This document shows, piece after piece, positions 48,169 to 59,451 of a stretch of 64,000 bases of DNA (position 1 is its first letter; each line of letters starts with the position of its first letter). The DNA comes from Colletotrichum lupini. Its lineage: Eukaryota; Ascomycota; Sordariomycetes; Glomerellales; Glomerellaceae. The notes beneath the pieces are model-generated. The model saw only the letters and a list, made by a program, of their open reading frames with translations, was not told where the DNA came from and ran no database searches. The stretch is from positions 1,426,001 to 1,490,000 of the forward strand of contig NC_064676.1 in assembly GCF_023278565.1 (NCBI RefSeq). Direction: 5' to 3'. The position numbers and the translations under genes are program-made.

Positions 48169-48884
48169 TCAGTCAACCCAATCGACAATCTCCCAGCTTT
48201 CGGCCCCGTCACGAACGATGAGGCGGTGTCGATCAATCTTCCAGAACGAGTACATGGACGCTGTCGCACGACTTGCTCGACGATGAGCCTGACCGTGGCC
48301 GGCTTTGACGGCATCTGGTCTCGACCGCCAGACGCACGTTGCCAAATTTCTTCCTTCTGAGTCGGGACTTCCGAACCAATATCTGCGGGCGAGTTAGTCT
48401 CTTGTCCTTCTTTGTCTCTATTTCCTCGTCAATTCTCTTACTTCAAGAATCCCCCGAATTGGTTGGCTTCGGCATGCGCGGCCTTGTCCAAAACGCCGAG
48501 ATCTTCATAGATTGTTGATGGCGGGATCGTCGAGCGGAATGCCACAATGTAAAAGGAAGTTTCCTTGAATGTTTTTCCAGTGGATTGGACGAGGCGCTTG
48601 AGCTCGCCGAGAACTTGGTCCCAATTGAAGGATTCAACGTAGCCGGCCGTGGCGTAGTCCGCGCGGAGGCACTCCATCTGAGACAGCGCCCTGGCGAGGA
48701 GGGCGTTTTCATCATCCAGGGTCTCGAGATCTAGCAAGTGCTCTGGTTCTGTGTAGGGAGAGTGGACGAGGAATCTGTCCGTGTTGTTGATGTCGACCTC
48801 AGCTATGTTGATGGCTGTATTCTCCTTGATGCTTTGGGCCAGAAGGTCGACGCCCAATGGGGCCGTGGTCACAACGGCAGTCAT
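48169..48884 (-). CDS. UPF0643 family protein
   Basis: Two exons, 48442-48884 and 48169-48382, joined over a 59-nt intron (GTAAGA donor, CGCAG acceptor), give 218 residues. Family landmarks are FNWDQVLGELKRLVQSTGKT, FKETSFYIVAFRSTIPP, LGVLDKAAHAEANQFGGFLKYWFG across the splice joint, and the tail LATCVWRSRPDAVKAGHGQA with ASMYSFWKIDRHRLIV. The family is conserved in fungi with no assigned biochemical role. The ATG at 48882-48884 is the first in frame; the frame opens further upstream only from GTG. No signal peptide or membrane segment is evident, so a soluble intracellular protein is likely. Confidence 0.85.
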
Positions 48885-50781
48885 GATGACGATCCGGAGC
48901 AATGCCTCTGTGATTGTGCTGGAATGAAGAGCCCGGGTGGCTTTGAGCTGTTGGATCAAGGTATCCCAGAGGGCGCTTGAAGGAATTGCCGAGAAATGAT
49001 GTGGGTGAAGAGCAACGAGCGAGTGGTGTAAGGGGCAGACTCGGCTCAGCACAAGTTGAGGCTACGTTATGGTGTTTCGTTATCTGGAATAGAAAGACGA
49101 CAAACATCTGAAAACCAAAAAGACGAAAGGACGAAAATGAGCGTCGAGTCTGAAATATAAGAACAGAACAGCACAGCACAGCACACCATCCAGAGTCAGA
49201 GACGTGTCGGGCAGGGGGCGTCGAGGAAACGTCTTTTCGACACAGGATTGCCTAACCCAAGCCCAGGTGGGTCGGGAGCGACTAACACCTTACACACCGT
49301 CGAGCGACTCGGTGCGAGTCAAGTGCAGCTGACCAACCCGGTGTGCCGGTCAAAGAAGCGGTGTTCATCCCTCAACCATGCTTAGGGAGTCTGGGACCCC
49401 TTTTCCTGGGCTGTTGCATGGGACTGGACTTTGCCTAGGTAGCAAATCTGCGACCCGGGTGGGCAGCCAGGCGGGCACGGCGGGCTAATCCAAGATATGG
49501 ATCATCTCAAAAAGAGAAGAGGAAGAAAAAAAAGAATTTCGCCGGACGTTTGCATGCTATGCAGTAGGGGGGAAGCATGCAAGCATGGGACAGCCATGGA
49601 TGGTGCGGTTCGGTACGGAGTACGGACGGTACCAGTGGGCGCAAAGGAGCGACCAGTTTTGGAGGGATTGCGCAATCGGATGTGGTTCTGATGCCAGAGA
49701 CGTGTGTAATTTTGGATATGATGCGCAATGCGCCTCTTGAGATTTGGACTCGGTTTTTTTAGACTTTTAATTTTATTGGCACGGCCATTTGGAGAAAACG
49801 GTAAAGGAAGGGAGTTGAGTTACACAAAAGTACGGGACACTTGAGTTACGTTTGCTAATTGTCAAAGCAGAAGCGCAACAAGAGCACCAAAGAAAGGGAA
49901 AACATGGAGTGATGGGCATACACATGTTAATTTGGGGCCAGAAACTCACCAGAAAAAGTCTCGGGGTGAACGACAAAGGATGGCTCGCCCGTCTCTGGAG
50001 AAAAGAACGGATCTGGATTTGGTTCTGGCGGTGGTATTGCTTTAGAAGCCCAGACGAAGAGTTGGAGCAGCGAGTTCCCCCGCATTCTTCACTGACGCTA
50101 CACTGGGCCTAAAACGTCTAGCCGTAGGGCTAACAAAAAGGGTGAGGTGGATGGGATGGTTTGGCAACGTTGGTCGAGTTAAGGTACCTTATGGTAAATG
50201 GAGGAAAAGAAGCAAAAGCTTGTGGGCGCCCTCAAGGTGCCGCGGTGCCTATCTTTTTGCCTTCATCTCTGCATTCTGACTTTTTAGGGGCCGGCAGAGT
50301 TGCAACTTGTGCTCTATCACACCGAAACTATTGGCCGACAACTTTTTGCATCGGCAGGCTGGCGTATCCCGGCATCAACGTACCGGCGGGTAAATATCCA
50401 CCCCAACAATGCGGCAACATTGGATTGTCAACGAGGTGGTCGGGTGTCAATGTTCAGGCCGTGTTTCGGAGACTCTTATGTCTTCCTCAATCACTCCCGT
50501 CGCTTCACTTTGTCTCCCTATACCATATTTGCGACTTTCAACAACGAACGACCAGACGATTTGGCACGCCGTAACTCTCATGCATCTCGTATCATTGCCG
50601 CCTTTGCTAAGTTGATGCTGATAACAGGAACCTAATTCTGTAGATACACGTATCCGGGGAGATACACTTACAGCAAACTTTCTTAGGTTCCTGCCGTCGT
50701 CACCGCCGGTTGTTATCTCTCCAAATGCACCCTGCTAATCTCACATATGCACGTTTTCTGCTGCTTCTCTTCCGCCCGTTC
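48885..50781. other. Intergenic DNA
   Basis: Holds the UPF0643 promoter on the left and the 3' flank of the carrier gene on the right. A TACGGAGTA word occurs at 49614-49622. A plus-strand frame at 50161-50574 has no family motif and is not called. Confidence 0.5.
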
Positions 50782-51894
50782 TTACAGCCCTCCGACAACT
50801 TCCGATTCGTCCTTGCCCCGGGTGAGCCATACCTTTGACATTTCGTACGTGCCCAGGTAGAGACCGCTGCCGACGGCCGTCCACACGGCACGCAAACCTC
50901 CACCGCGGAACAATCCGCGCACGCCGTGTCGTCGATACACGTCCCGCGTCACCTCTAAGCTGCCGCGCTTCGGCTTCGACCTAGGACTCGCCGATTTCTC
51001 AACATGTGAAGGCGACGAATTGCTGTGGCTGTGGCTGTTATCGCCGGCTTCTCCCGCGCTCAGCATCATCCGCGTCTTGACGACGTCGCTCGGCGTAGTG
51101 ATGAAGGCCGCAAACGCGCCCGCTGCGCCCGCGCTGGTCCCCGTGACTACGGCTGTTTCTACGAGGCCTTGCTCTTCGCCCTCTGCCCTCCCTTGCGACC
51201 GAGAGGTCCAGAATGTTTTTCGCACATGCTCAAAGATGGGGAATTGAATCGCGGTAAAGGGGAGGTTGCGCGCGACGAGGGCTGTGTAGCCGGAGAAGAG
51301 ACGCCTCTGCGCCCCGGAACTTGTGACCTGTCGCAGGGCCTCGAGGGATGTTGATCGCCTGGTACCGTTGCTGCTGTTGTCTTGCTTCCGTAACATTTGC
51401 GCATTTTGTTTGATGACTTCTGCTGGTGCGAGAACTAGGCATGAGCCCATCTCTGCGATGGCCGAGGCCGAGGCATGCACAAACGGCTGAGGGAGCAAAT
51501 CAGTGCTGGAGATGGTTTTCTTCATGCTTTCATACGTGGCGAAGAATATCCCGGCTGGCAAGTTTACAAGCTTATCAGTACCGTTCATATCGTATCTCGC
51601 CGTGATGCGCGAGAATGTATGGGAGACTTGGTGTACTAACCTGCCGGTAATGTGGCTAGCACCACACTCCCAATGCCCTGGTAGAGGCCCCGGAAGAGGG
51701 GCGCTTTGCTTCCTGATGTCGAGGCATACGTCTTGACAAAGTCTTGGCTCTGATATCTGGTCTTGATGGTGTCCAGATGGTAGACGAGACAGTCTACTGT
51801 GAACGCCGCCGCAGCACCGGCCTGGATCTGTCAGTCAGGAGTGAGGGCTCAACCGCCCCAGGTAGGATGTACTCACAGCGTATATCTCATACAT
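50782..51894 (-). CDS. Mitochondrial carrier protein (SAM-carrier type)
   Basis: Three exons, 51877-51894, 51641-51827 and 50782-51554, give 325 residues with 49-nt and 86-nt introns in frame. Three carrier repeats are visible, each with the P-x-D/E-x-x-K/R signature: HLDTIKTR (23-30), APAEVIKQNAQM and TPSDVVKTRMM. The first repeat has His23 in place of the near-invariant proline, from a CAT codon at 51777-51779. LFRGLYQGIGSVV and the QNAQM signature point to the S-adenosylmethionine carrier group of the mitochondrial inner membrane, which would import cytosolic SAM, but substrate assignment is tentative. A matrix-loop insertion rich in Ser, His and Lys (about 225-255) precedes the last pair of helices. 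The unusually short first exon encodes only six residues. Confidence 0.82.
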
Positions 51895-52478
51895 TTTGGA
51901 ATGATCTCAAATATCTTGACACCTATATGTATGAGACGCAGTGCTCATGTCTTTGAGAGAAACCTCAAATTTCGGTGGGTTCGGCGATGTCACTGGAGCG
52001 ACGAATGACATCATCCTTGCTGAATTGGGCTCAGTCCAGTGCCCTTGATCGTACCTGCCCTGAGGCATCTGAAAATGACGATTCATTTCACTACATCTGG
52101 AGTTCTGTTACTTGAGCTTTATAATACTGCCTTGATTCGTTTGAAGAAAACATCACAAGAGATAAATCTACAAAGACATAACATCTCAGCTTCTACAACT
52201 GCTCGAATTCATTGACACTGAACACCACCTTGATAGGTCAGGTAGAGTGAGTGAGTGGCTGGAGCTGTAAGGTGGCTGAGGTGGACCCCTGGAGCGATAA
52301 GATAAGGGACAGAAAGTGCCCCGCCCCCACCATGCGCAGGTGTGCCGCGCCGGGCGATTGATTGACTCTTACCAAAACTTTTTTCTCCTCCGCCTTCGTT
52401 TTTTTCTTCTCGCCGCAAAACACGACCGCCAACAACACGCATATTCTCCTTTTCCAGCAAGCAAGCAAGCACTTCAAG
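51895..52478. other. Divergent promoter region between carrier and GMP synthase
   Basis: 584 bp between two divergently transcribed genes. A pyrimidine-rich stretch (52375-52420) lies just upstream of the GMP synthase ATG. No other gene. Confidence 0.5.
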
Positions 52479-55400
52479 ATGGCGAGCGCTATTGAAGCCG
52501 AGGCTGAGGCGCCTCACAACATGTTTGACGTACGTCTACTCCCTTCGCCCTCATCAATGCCCCCCAATACGACCCCCAGGAACTTTGACTATGTGGAACC
52601 CGCTGCCCACAACACATCGCGATCACCGACACGACCAGCCAGTACCTCGAAAAAGTGCTGGAATCCTCGAAACCGACCTCCCGAACTCTTCTATTCACGT
52701 GAATATTGGCATTGAGTCGACATCGCGAATCGAAATACCCTGCGACAGTCTTGGATCACGACTACTGCTGCGTGCGCGAATGCAACACAGCTTAAGGGCC
52801 TAGTGGGAGTCATATCAGAGGAGTCGAAAAGCAGCGGTCAACCGACCGCGCAGAACCTCCTCAATACTAGAACTCGTATACTCGGGCACGCGACGAGCTT
52901 TGGCACACAGCTCGCGCCTATCGAACTCTTCCACTCGAACTCTCGATTCTCCACACAACCGCAATAAACGAGTCACCAAGCGCCAATGATGTCGATACAG
53001 TCAAAGTTCTTCGGGGTTGCAAAAGTCATGTTCATTTCGGATAACTGACAAACTGCGTTCCAGACCATCCTCGTTCTCGACTTTGGTTCCCAGACCAGCC
53101 ATCTCATCCTCCGTCGCCTGAGATCCCTCAAGGTCTACGCTGAGATGCTGCCCTGCACAACCAAGCTGGCCGATCTTCCTTTCAAGCCCAAGGGTATCGT
53201 GTTGTCTGGCGGCCCCTCGTCCGTCTACGACCAGGACTCTCCTCGTAAGGAAACCTCTTGAGAAAGTAGAGTAGAGCTCTTTCTGATACTGTAAAGACGT
53301 CGACCCCGCGATCTTTGATCTCGGTGTTCCCATTTTGGGTATCTGGTATGTTAGCCAACACCTTCGTAGCGGAATCATGTACTTATCGATGTGTGCAGCT
53401 ACGGTTGCCAGGTAATGCTCGATCCGATATATCTCCCATGCTTTCGACTGCACGAGGACGCTTTTTCGTCTTACACCAAGACTCCGGCGGTACATTCTAT
53501 CGAGACGAATAGCCGGCTAATTATGTGCAGGAACTCGCCTGGAGAATCAACGCCAAGAATGTGGCCCGCGGAGAGGCCCGAGGTCAGTCACTCTTGGGGG
53601 ATCAAGTTGGATTATAGAACAGTCACTCTGACCTGTCCATTATGCAGAGTACGGTCACGCCGATGTCACTATCCTCAACTCCGGCAACTCCCACACCGAT
53701 CGCCTCTTCGCTGGTCTGGGAGAGACAATGCAAGGTGAGCCTCCAAATATTTTAGAATTCCCCTCATACTCTGTTGCCCAATGCTGACTTTCACGGTAGC
53801 ATACATGAGTCACTTCGACAAGGTAAATCAGCCTGAGTAGAGAGCATTTGGACGTTCCGAAGCAGTTTTTCTGAAATCAATGCAGTTGGTGGCTCTTCCC
53901 GAAGGATTCACCGTCGTTGCAAGCACGGCAAACTCTGAGTATGCCGGAATCGCCCACCAGACCAAGCCAATTTACGGTATGTCGATCCCGATCAAAATCC
54001 AACGTTATGCAGTCTGGCGAACCCACGCCATCTCGTTCCATCAGTTATCATCGTCTCTGCGCTTTGGACTATGGCTGACTTGATACTCTGAATCCTACAG
54101 GCGTCCAATTCCACCCTGAGCTGGTTTGTCCTACTAAATTCCCCTGAACCTTTGTAGAAATACGACTAACTCTGCATAGGAGCACGTAAGTTGAATGACT
54201 TCCGAAATTCCCCTTAGTACGGAGGCATTTTCCTCGCCGAATACGGCGATCATATTCCGGCGATCAGCATGGCGCCCGTTATGGGACCATTGATTATTAT
54301 GGAGGACCGCCGGCTCAGACGCCGTCCGCACAGTTTTGATGACACGAACGCACACTGACATAGCAACTTAGACACCTCGCGGTAGTGAGATCCTGAAGAA
54401 CTTCGCCGTTGATATCAGTGGCGCCAGACCCAACTGGGTGATGGAGGATTTCATTCAGAAGGAGATCATCCGCATCAGACACCTTGTCGGCGACAAGGCA
54501 CAGGTCATCGGCGCTGTCTCTGGAGGTGTCGACTCCACTGTCGCCGCCAAGCTTATGAAGGAAGCGATTGGTATGACTGGATGCTCATCCAAGAAACTCA
54601 GGGGGAGACTAATCTTTCATCAGGCGACCGCTTCCACGCCATCCTCGTCGACAACGGTAAGCACTCCAGCACCATAATCAGCGCGTACCGGTATACTGAG
54701 TTCATTGTGATAGGCGTCATGCGTCTCAACGAGTGTGAGCAGGTCAAGGAGACTCTTGAGAAGCACCTTGGCATTAATCTCACCGTCGCTGACGGAGCTG
54801 AGTTGTTCCTTGGCCGCCTGAAGGGTGTCACCGAGCCCGAGAAGAAGCGCAAGATGTCAGTATGCTTGATTACATGTATTGACCTCTCTAATACGGTAGC
54901 AGCATCGGCGCAACCTTCATCGACCTTTTCGAAAAGGAGGCTCTTAGATTGGAGAAGGAGGCCGAGAACACCGAGAATGCCGGACCCATCACTTGGTTCC
55001 TCCAGGGCACACTTTACCCCGATCTTATCGAGTCCCTCTCCTTCAAGGGGCCCAGTGCGACTATCAAATCTCACCACAACACCGGCGGACTTCCGGAGAA
55101 GATGAAGGTAAAGATTTTTCTGAAGCGGCTGGAGTGTTTACGGGAATGAGGTCTTCCGCTTCCCTGGTCGCTAGACCACACCGCTTCCATTTTCTGTCCT
55201 CTGTTTACTCTAGCTGACTTTCTTGCAGCTCAAACTCATCGAGCCCCTCAGAGAATTGGTTCGTTTCCCCAAATCCTCTTCCGTCCTCATCCTGTGATCT
55301 GTCACACTCGGATGACAGTAGGACATGTACTCAAAGCGGGGTTGTGTCTATTTGGCCGACACGAAACTGCGTCGCACTTTCACTGCATTTTCGCTTTCGC

Positions 55401-56337
55401 TCAGAGTATTTTCTACGTCCCATACTGACTCCCGCAAATAGTTCAAAGATGAGGTTAGAGAGTTCGGCAGACAGTTGGGCATCCACCAAGATCTGGTCAT
55501 GCGTCACCCGTTCCCCGGCCCCGGTGTAAGTACCAGATCGCCAGCCGTCCAACACGTAGCTAGTCTAACACCAGTCAGATTGCCATCCGCATTATTGGAG
55601 AGGTGACACCCGAGAGAGTCGCCATTGCCCGTGCTGCCGACAACATCTTCATTTCTATGATCAAGGAAGCCGGAATCTACAATGAGGTGAGTGTCAGCCC
55701 TTTGATTTTCCTGGGATAGTCGCTTACCATTTTGTAGATGTCCCAAGCATATGCTGCTGTGGACTCCAACAAGGGTATGTTGCCAGACTTTTTGGTGTTC
55801 AAAATCCGTCACACCGGCCGGTTTCTTTGCTAACGAATGATATCTCTGCAGCTGTTGGAGTTCAAGGTGATGCCAGAGTATGTCCCTCCCTTCCGATATG
55901 TGAATAAAGCAGACGACTGACTTTCCTAGGTTTACGGCTACATTATCATGTAAGCGCCATCACTAAAGCGCCTCCTGCTAGCAACCTTGCTTGCTTGTCT
56001 CCCTGGTCATCTCCCCCGATCAATCAACTGACAATAATTCTTAGTCTCCGCGCCGTTAAGACTCTGGACTTCATGTCCGCGGAGCCTTACGAGTTCGACT
56101 TCAACCTCCTTAAGAGGGTATGACTAGCTCCTCCTCCTCTTCATTATCTATGGTTGCTGACTTTGAATCCTTCAGATCTCGACCCGTATCATCAACGAAG
56201 TTGACGGCGTCGCCCGCTGCACATACGACATCACGTCGAAGCCCCCCGGAACGATCGAAATGGGTTCGTAGCTTGAATCACCTGTCTCATCTTTGCAAGT
56301 ACTCGTTAGGACCCATCGCTAACTGAGAACAGAGTAA
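52479..56337 (+). CDS. GUA1: GMP synthase (glutamine-hydrolysing), 23 coding exons
   Basis: Exons: 52479-52529, 53064-53244, 53297-53345, 53399-53411, 53531-53582, 53648-53734, 53800-53822, 53886-53976, 54101-54123, 54180-54185, 54372-54570, 54624-54656, 54714-54855, 54903-55107, 55229-55258, 55442-55525, 55579-55686, 55738-55774, 55852-55877, 55930-55949, 56045-56117, 56176-56263 and 56333-56337. They total 1,626 nt and 541 residues, the usual fungal length, with every joint in phase. The protein aminates XMP to GMP. The N-terminal class I glutamine amidotransferase has [16 protein letters not shown], nucleophile Cys94 in CYGCQ and His in VQFHPE. The ATP pyrophosphatase loop is SGGVDS (242-247). 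The C-terminal dimerisation domain carries [13 protein letters not shown] and ends [10 protein letters not shown]. The exon count is extreme for a filamentous ascomycete. Intron 1 is 534 nt; most others are 47-124 nt with canonical ends. The 6-nt exon and the final 5-nt exon are deduced from frame and family conservation, so they are the least certain. Confidence 0.9.
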
Positions 56338-59300
56338 AAATTGGGAATTTTGGATAGAACAAGTAGACTCAGGCTTGCAAACTCACGTCTTTTTTTCGTC
56401 AAAACTTTGGATCCCTCGGTGAAATTCAGTCGAGCCGAACCATGGCATGGGTTATGCGCGAGGACGAACTAGAATGTTGCCGCACAAGCCACGTTGGACG
56501 AGAGTTATATCGTCCGTCTTCGTGTTTTCACCTCGCATCGTCATTGCTCAGATTGCATCTCATGGAGCATTTTGACGACTTCTACGTCGTCAATTTCTTC
56601 TCTCGACCGCAACCAACGTGAAAGCAAGATAGCTTGCGATCCAGCAATGGCCAAAGCAGACACTGTTTGGCGTGCCCAAGCTAGTCAGCAGTCCACGCAT
56701 GTCGATCACCCTAGTCTGCGAAACCATCCCGCTAACAGAAACAGATGTGCCGGTAGCACCACTTTGAATTCGCTGGCGTCCAACCCAAATCACACCAATG
56801 ATGGAGAACTTCCTCGGTTTCTGCTGAGAGCCAAGAACCTTGAGCATCTTTGCTGCACATCTACGACGTGACGAGTGTCATTCGTCTCTGGAAAGGTCTT
56901 CATTCCAGCCTTGGCGATGTCGCACCGCTTCGAAAGCCTCTTTCAACGATGCAGCAGCGGCACGTCAAGCTGCACCGCCGGTCATCGGCCGAAACGCCCC
57001 AACAGCACCATACAATCAACCTGGAAGCACCAGCAAGATACGGGAGGCAGATTTTCAAGGCCCGCTGACTGCGGATTTGCCCTGCAAGAAAACCCGGGTC
57101 TGCTTGCTGTCAAGCTCGGTCTTGCAGATCTCATCCGGGCGGGGCGGTCCCATCTCCATGCTGTGCCACCGCCTTGACATCTCGAGTTTGGTTTCACGAA
57201 ATTTGATGTCATGTTAGAGAAAGAGAGAACGACAGACACTTCTTTCGCGACCGAATGAGTTGATATTGGAAGCAGCTTTACTCTGTTCTAGAAAATCCCA
57301 CAATTCGCAACGTCGCACGAAACGCGCCCCGTTTTTAGATTGTTGTGTTGACTCATTTGCCATGTGGTCTTCCAAAAAGGCGCTGCTGAAAAGTTGAGGC
57401 GAGCGCCTCAGGAACAAGGGGAAGATGGACTCAGGTTTTGCCTCGTTTCCTGCCCCTGTCTTGGATCACGAATCTCAGCCACCTCGGCTCCAGCTGCGAA
57501 GAAGACGAGCAAATGAGGGCAAGAAGGCGTGGTCTCCACGCGATATTCACGTTCGATAGCCCGTCCTCGTCCACCTCGAGGCCTTCTAGATCAGCGCCTC
57601 ACTATATTCTTTGGAGTCTTGTATCCCCACATTCATATATCGCCTCCTCGTGGCCTCCGGGGACGAAATTCGCAACCCGGGATCCGAACAGAGACAACGC
57701 CACGGGCTCGATAGAACATTCCAAAAGGGTTTCTGTTACATTTCGAAATCGTTAGTTTCAACGATGGAAGGCCAGGATTAGCCATCACGGGGGGTAAATG
57801 GGCTGACTGTCCAGGCCCAGCTGAGGTCTTGAAAGGCAGCCATGGCTTGGAGAGTCTCATGCAATGGCGTTGGCGAGCCACGCGAGTTGCGCGCTCAAGA
57901 TTCGGCCGCGGAGAAATTGGCAATAAATTACGCCGTATGACAGACGAGAGAGGCACACACATAACACGCACACACTTAGGGAATACACGCACACTTGGCG
58001 GATGAGGCCCAATAGTCTCGTGATGCATCCGCGCCTATCGCCGAATGGGAGACATTTCACGACTGGTGGGTGTGAATCGCCTCACTCAAAATGGCTAAGT
58101 GTTGGTCCGGAGGATACACTCCTTCGAGTTTGCCGACTTACGCCCAAATGCGCCTCTATGGTTGCTGATCATTCGCAGAAAGCTAGCTGCAATCAGCCGT
58201 CAGTTGTATTCATTAGCCAACTTTGTGTCATTTCTTGCGTATAATGTCGCGGATCGTGATCTACAGATAATTACTCAATCGGTGCCGTACGTCTGTGTAC
58301 TCCGATGGATCGGTACCGTGTAACTGGTCCTTGGGCCGAGGTTTTGGGAGAGAGAGTGTGTGTGAGGGTTAGAACACAAACCAAACACCAGGCAGAGAGA
58401 GACAGACCCCTCATCGACGATTGAAGCCGTTTGTGTGGGAAAAGGTTAACTTGAGCGGGAAACGGCCGTGCATGTTGTAAGTGAGAAGTGAGAGATTCCT
58501 CAGCTCAGCCTCCTCCTCACCAACAACATTTCGGCCAGCTAACAATATCGGTCCCGAGGACTGCCCTCCATGTCAGATGGAATGGCAGCGCTAGGACGCT
58601 CTCACCGCCGTCATCCCCCACTTTCGTAAAATCCAATGCCCGTTTACTGCCTCGTGTGCAAAATCCCCATGCTTCGTAAACGAACAAGTGTTGACATTGC
58701 GGTGGCTTTGGGAACCATAGAGCTTGCCCCTTTATTCGGGGGCTGAACAACATTTCTCGACAACCAGCCCTTACCAATGGATTCAGCCCAAGTTGCACCA
58801 GCCTGCCTGAGACAGCATGTACCACCCCTCCTCAACACATAGTGGTGGTTGTTGATTGTATTACCTCGAGCACGAGGTTGACTGATGTGCAATCATCTTG
58901 TTGGAGGGAGGCGGGCCCATGTGGCTGCTCCAGAAGGAAGGGGAACCAGTGTGTCCAATATCAGACGGTGATGCAAAGCCAAATCAGGAAGATGGACGTC
59001 CACGGCAGGGCTCAGCTCTCTCCAAAACACTAAGTCGTCCTAAGATTTCTGTGGTCTGGAGTCTATTGTCCTTTATTCCCTTTGTTTTACATTGGAGTGT
59101 TATAAAGTTGGAGGGTTCGTCCACTCTTTTTTTTGGCTTTCCCGTCTGGAAGATCATCAACAACCACTTAACTGGCGCTTAAACTTAGTCATTCGCTTGG
59201 ATGCCGATGCCGCCATCACCAATTTTCACTCAAAGACTCCACTCTGACTCGCACTTGGAATACCACCGATCTACAGACACACTAAAGTTACTATACCTTA

Positions 59301-59451
59301 TTCTCACTTCTATACTTTAAGCCTCTTTGGGTTCCGTACCCTCAAAAGTCTTGGGGAAAAGAAGAAGTAGTAGTATTCGACTTCCCCGGTCGACATTCCT
59401 GTCTTACCAATCTCAACTTACATACTTACACACATACTCACACACGACAAA
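56338..59451. other. Long region upstream of the nitric oxide synthase-like gene
   Basis: 3.1 kb with no supportable gene. Frames at 56494-57217, 57438-57755 and 58488-58825 carry no known motif and show no splice-linked structure. A TG/CA-rich patch lies at 57950-57990. The last 250 bases before the ATG are rich in short CT and CACACA stretches, typical of a fungal leader. It must contain the promoter of the plus-strand gene at 59452. Confidence 0.5.

Noticed and set aside
52530..56332. Introner-like repeated introns in GMP synthase
   Set aside because: Comparing the introns by eye showed only shared splice and branch words (CTGAC, CTAAC) and no longer common sequence.
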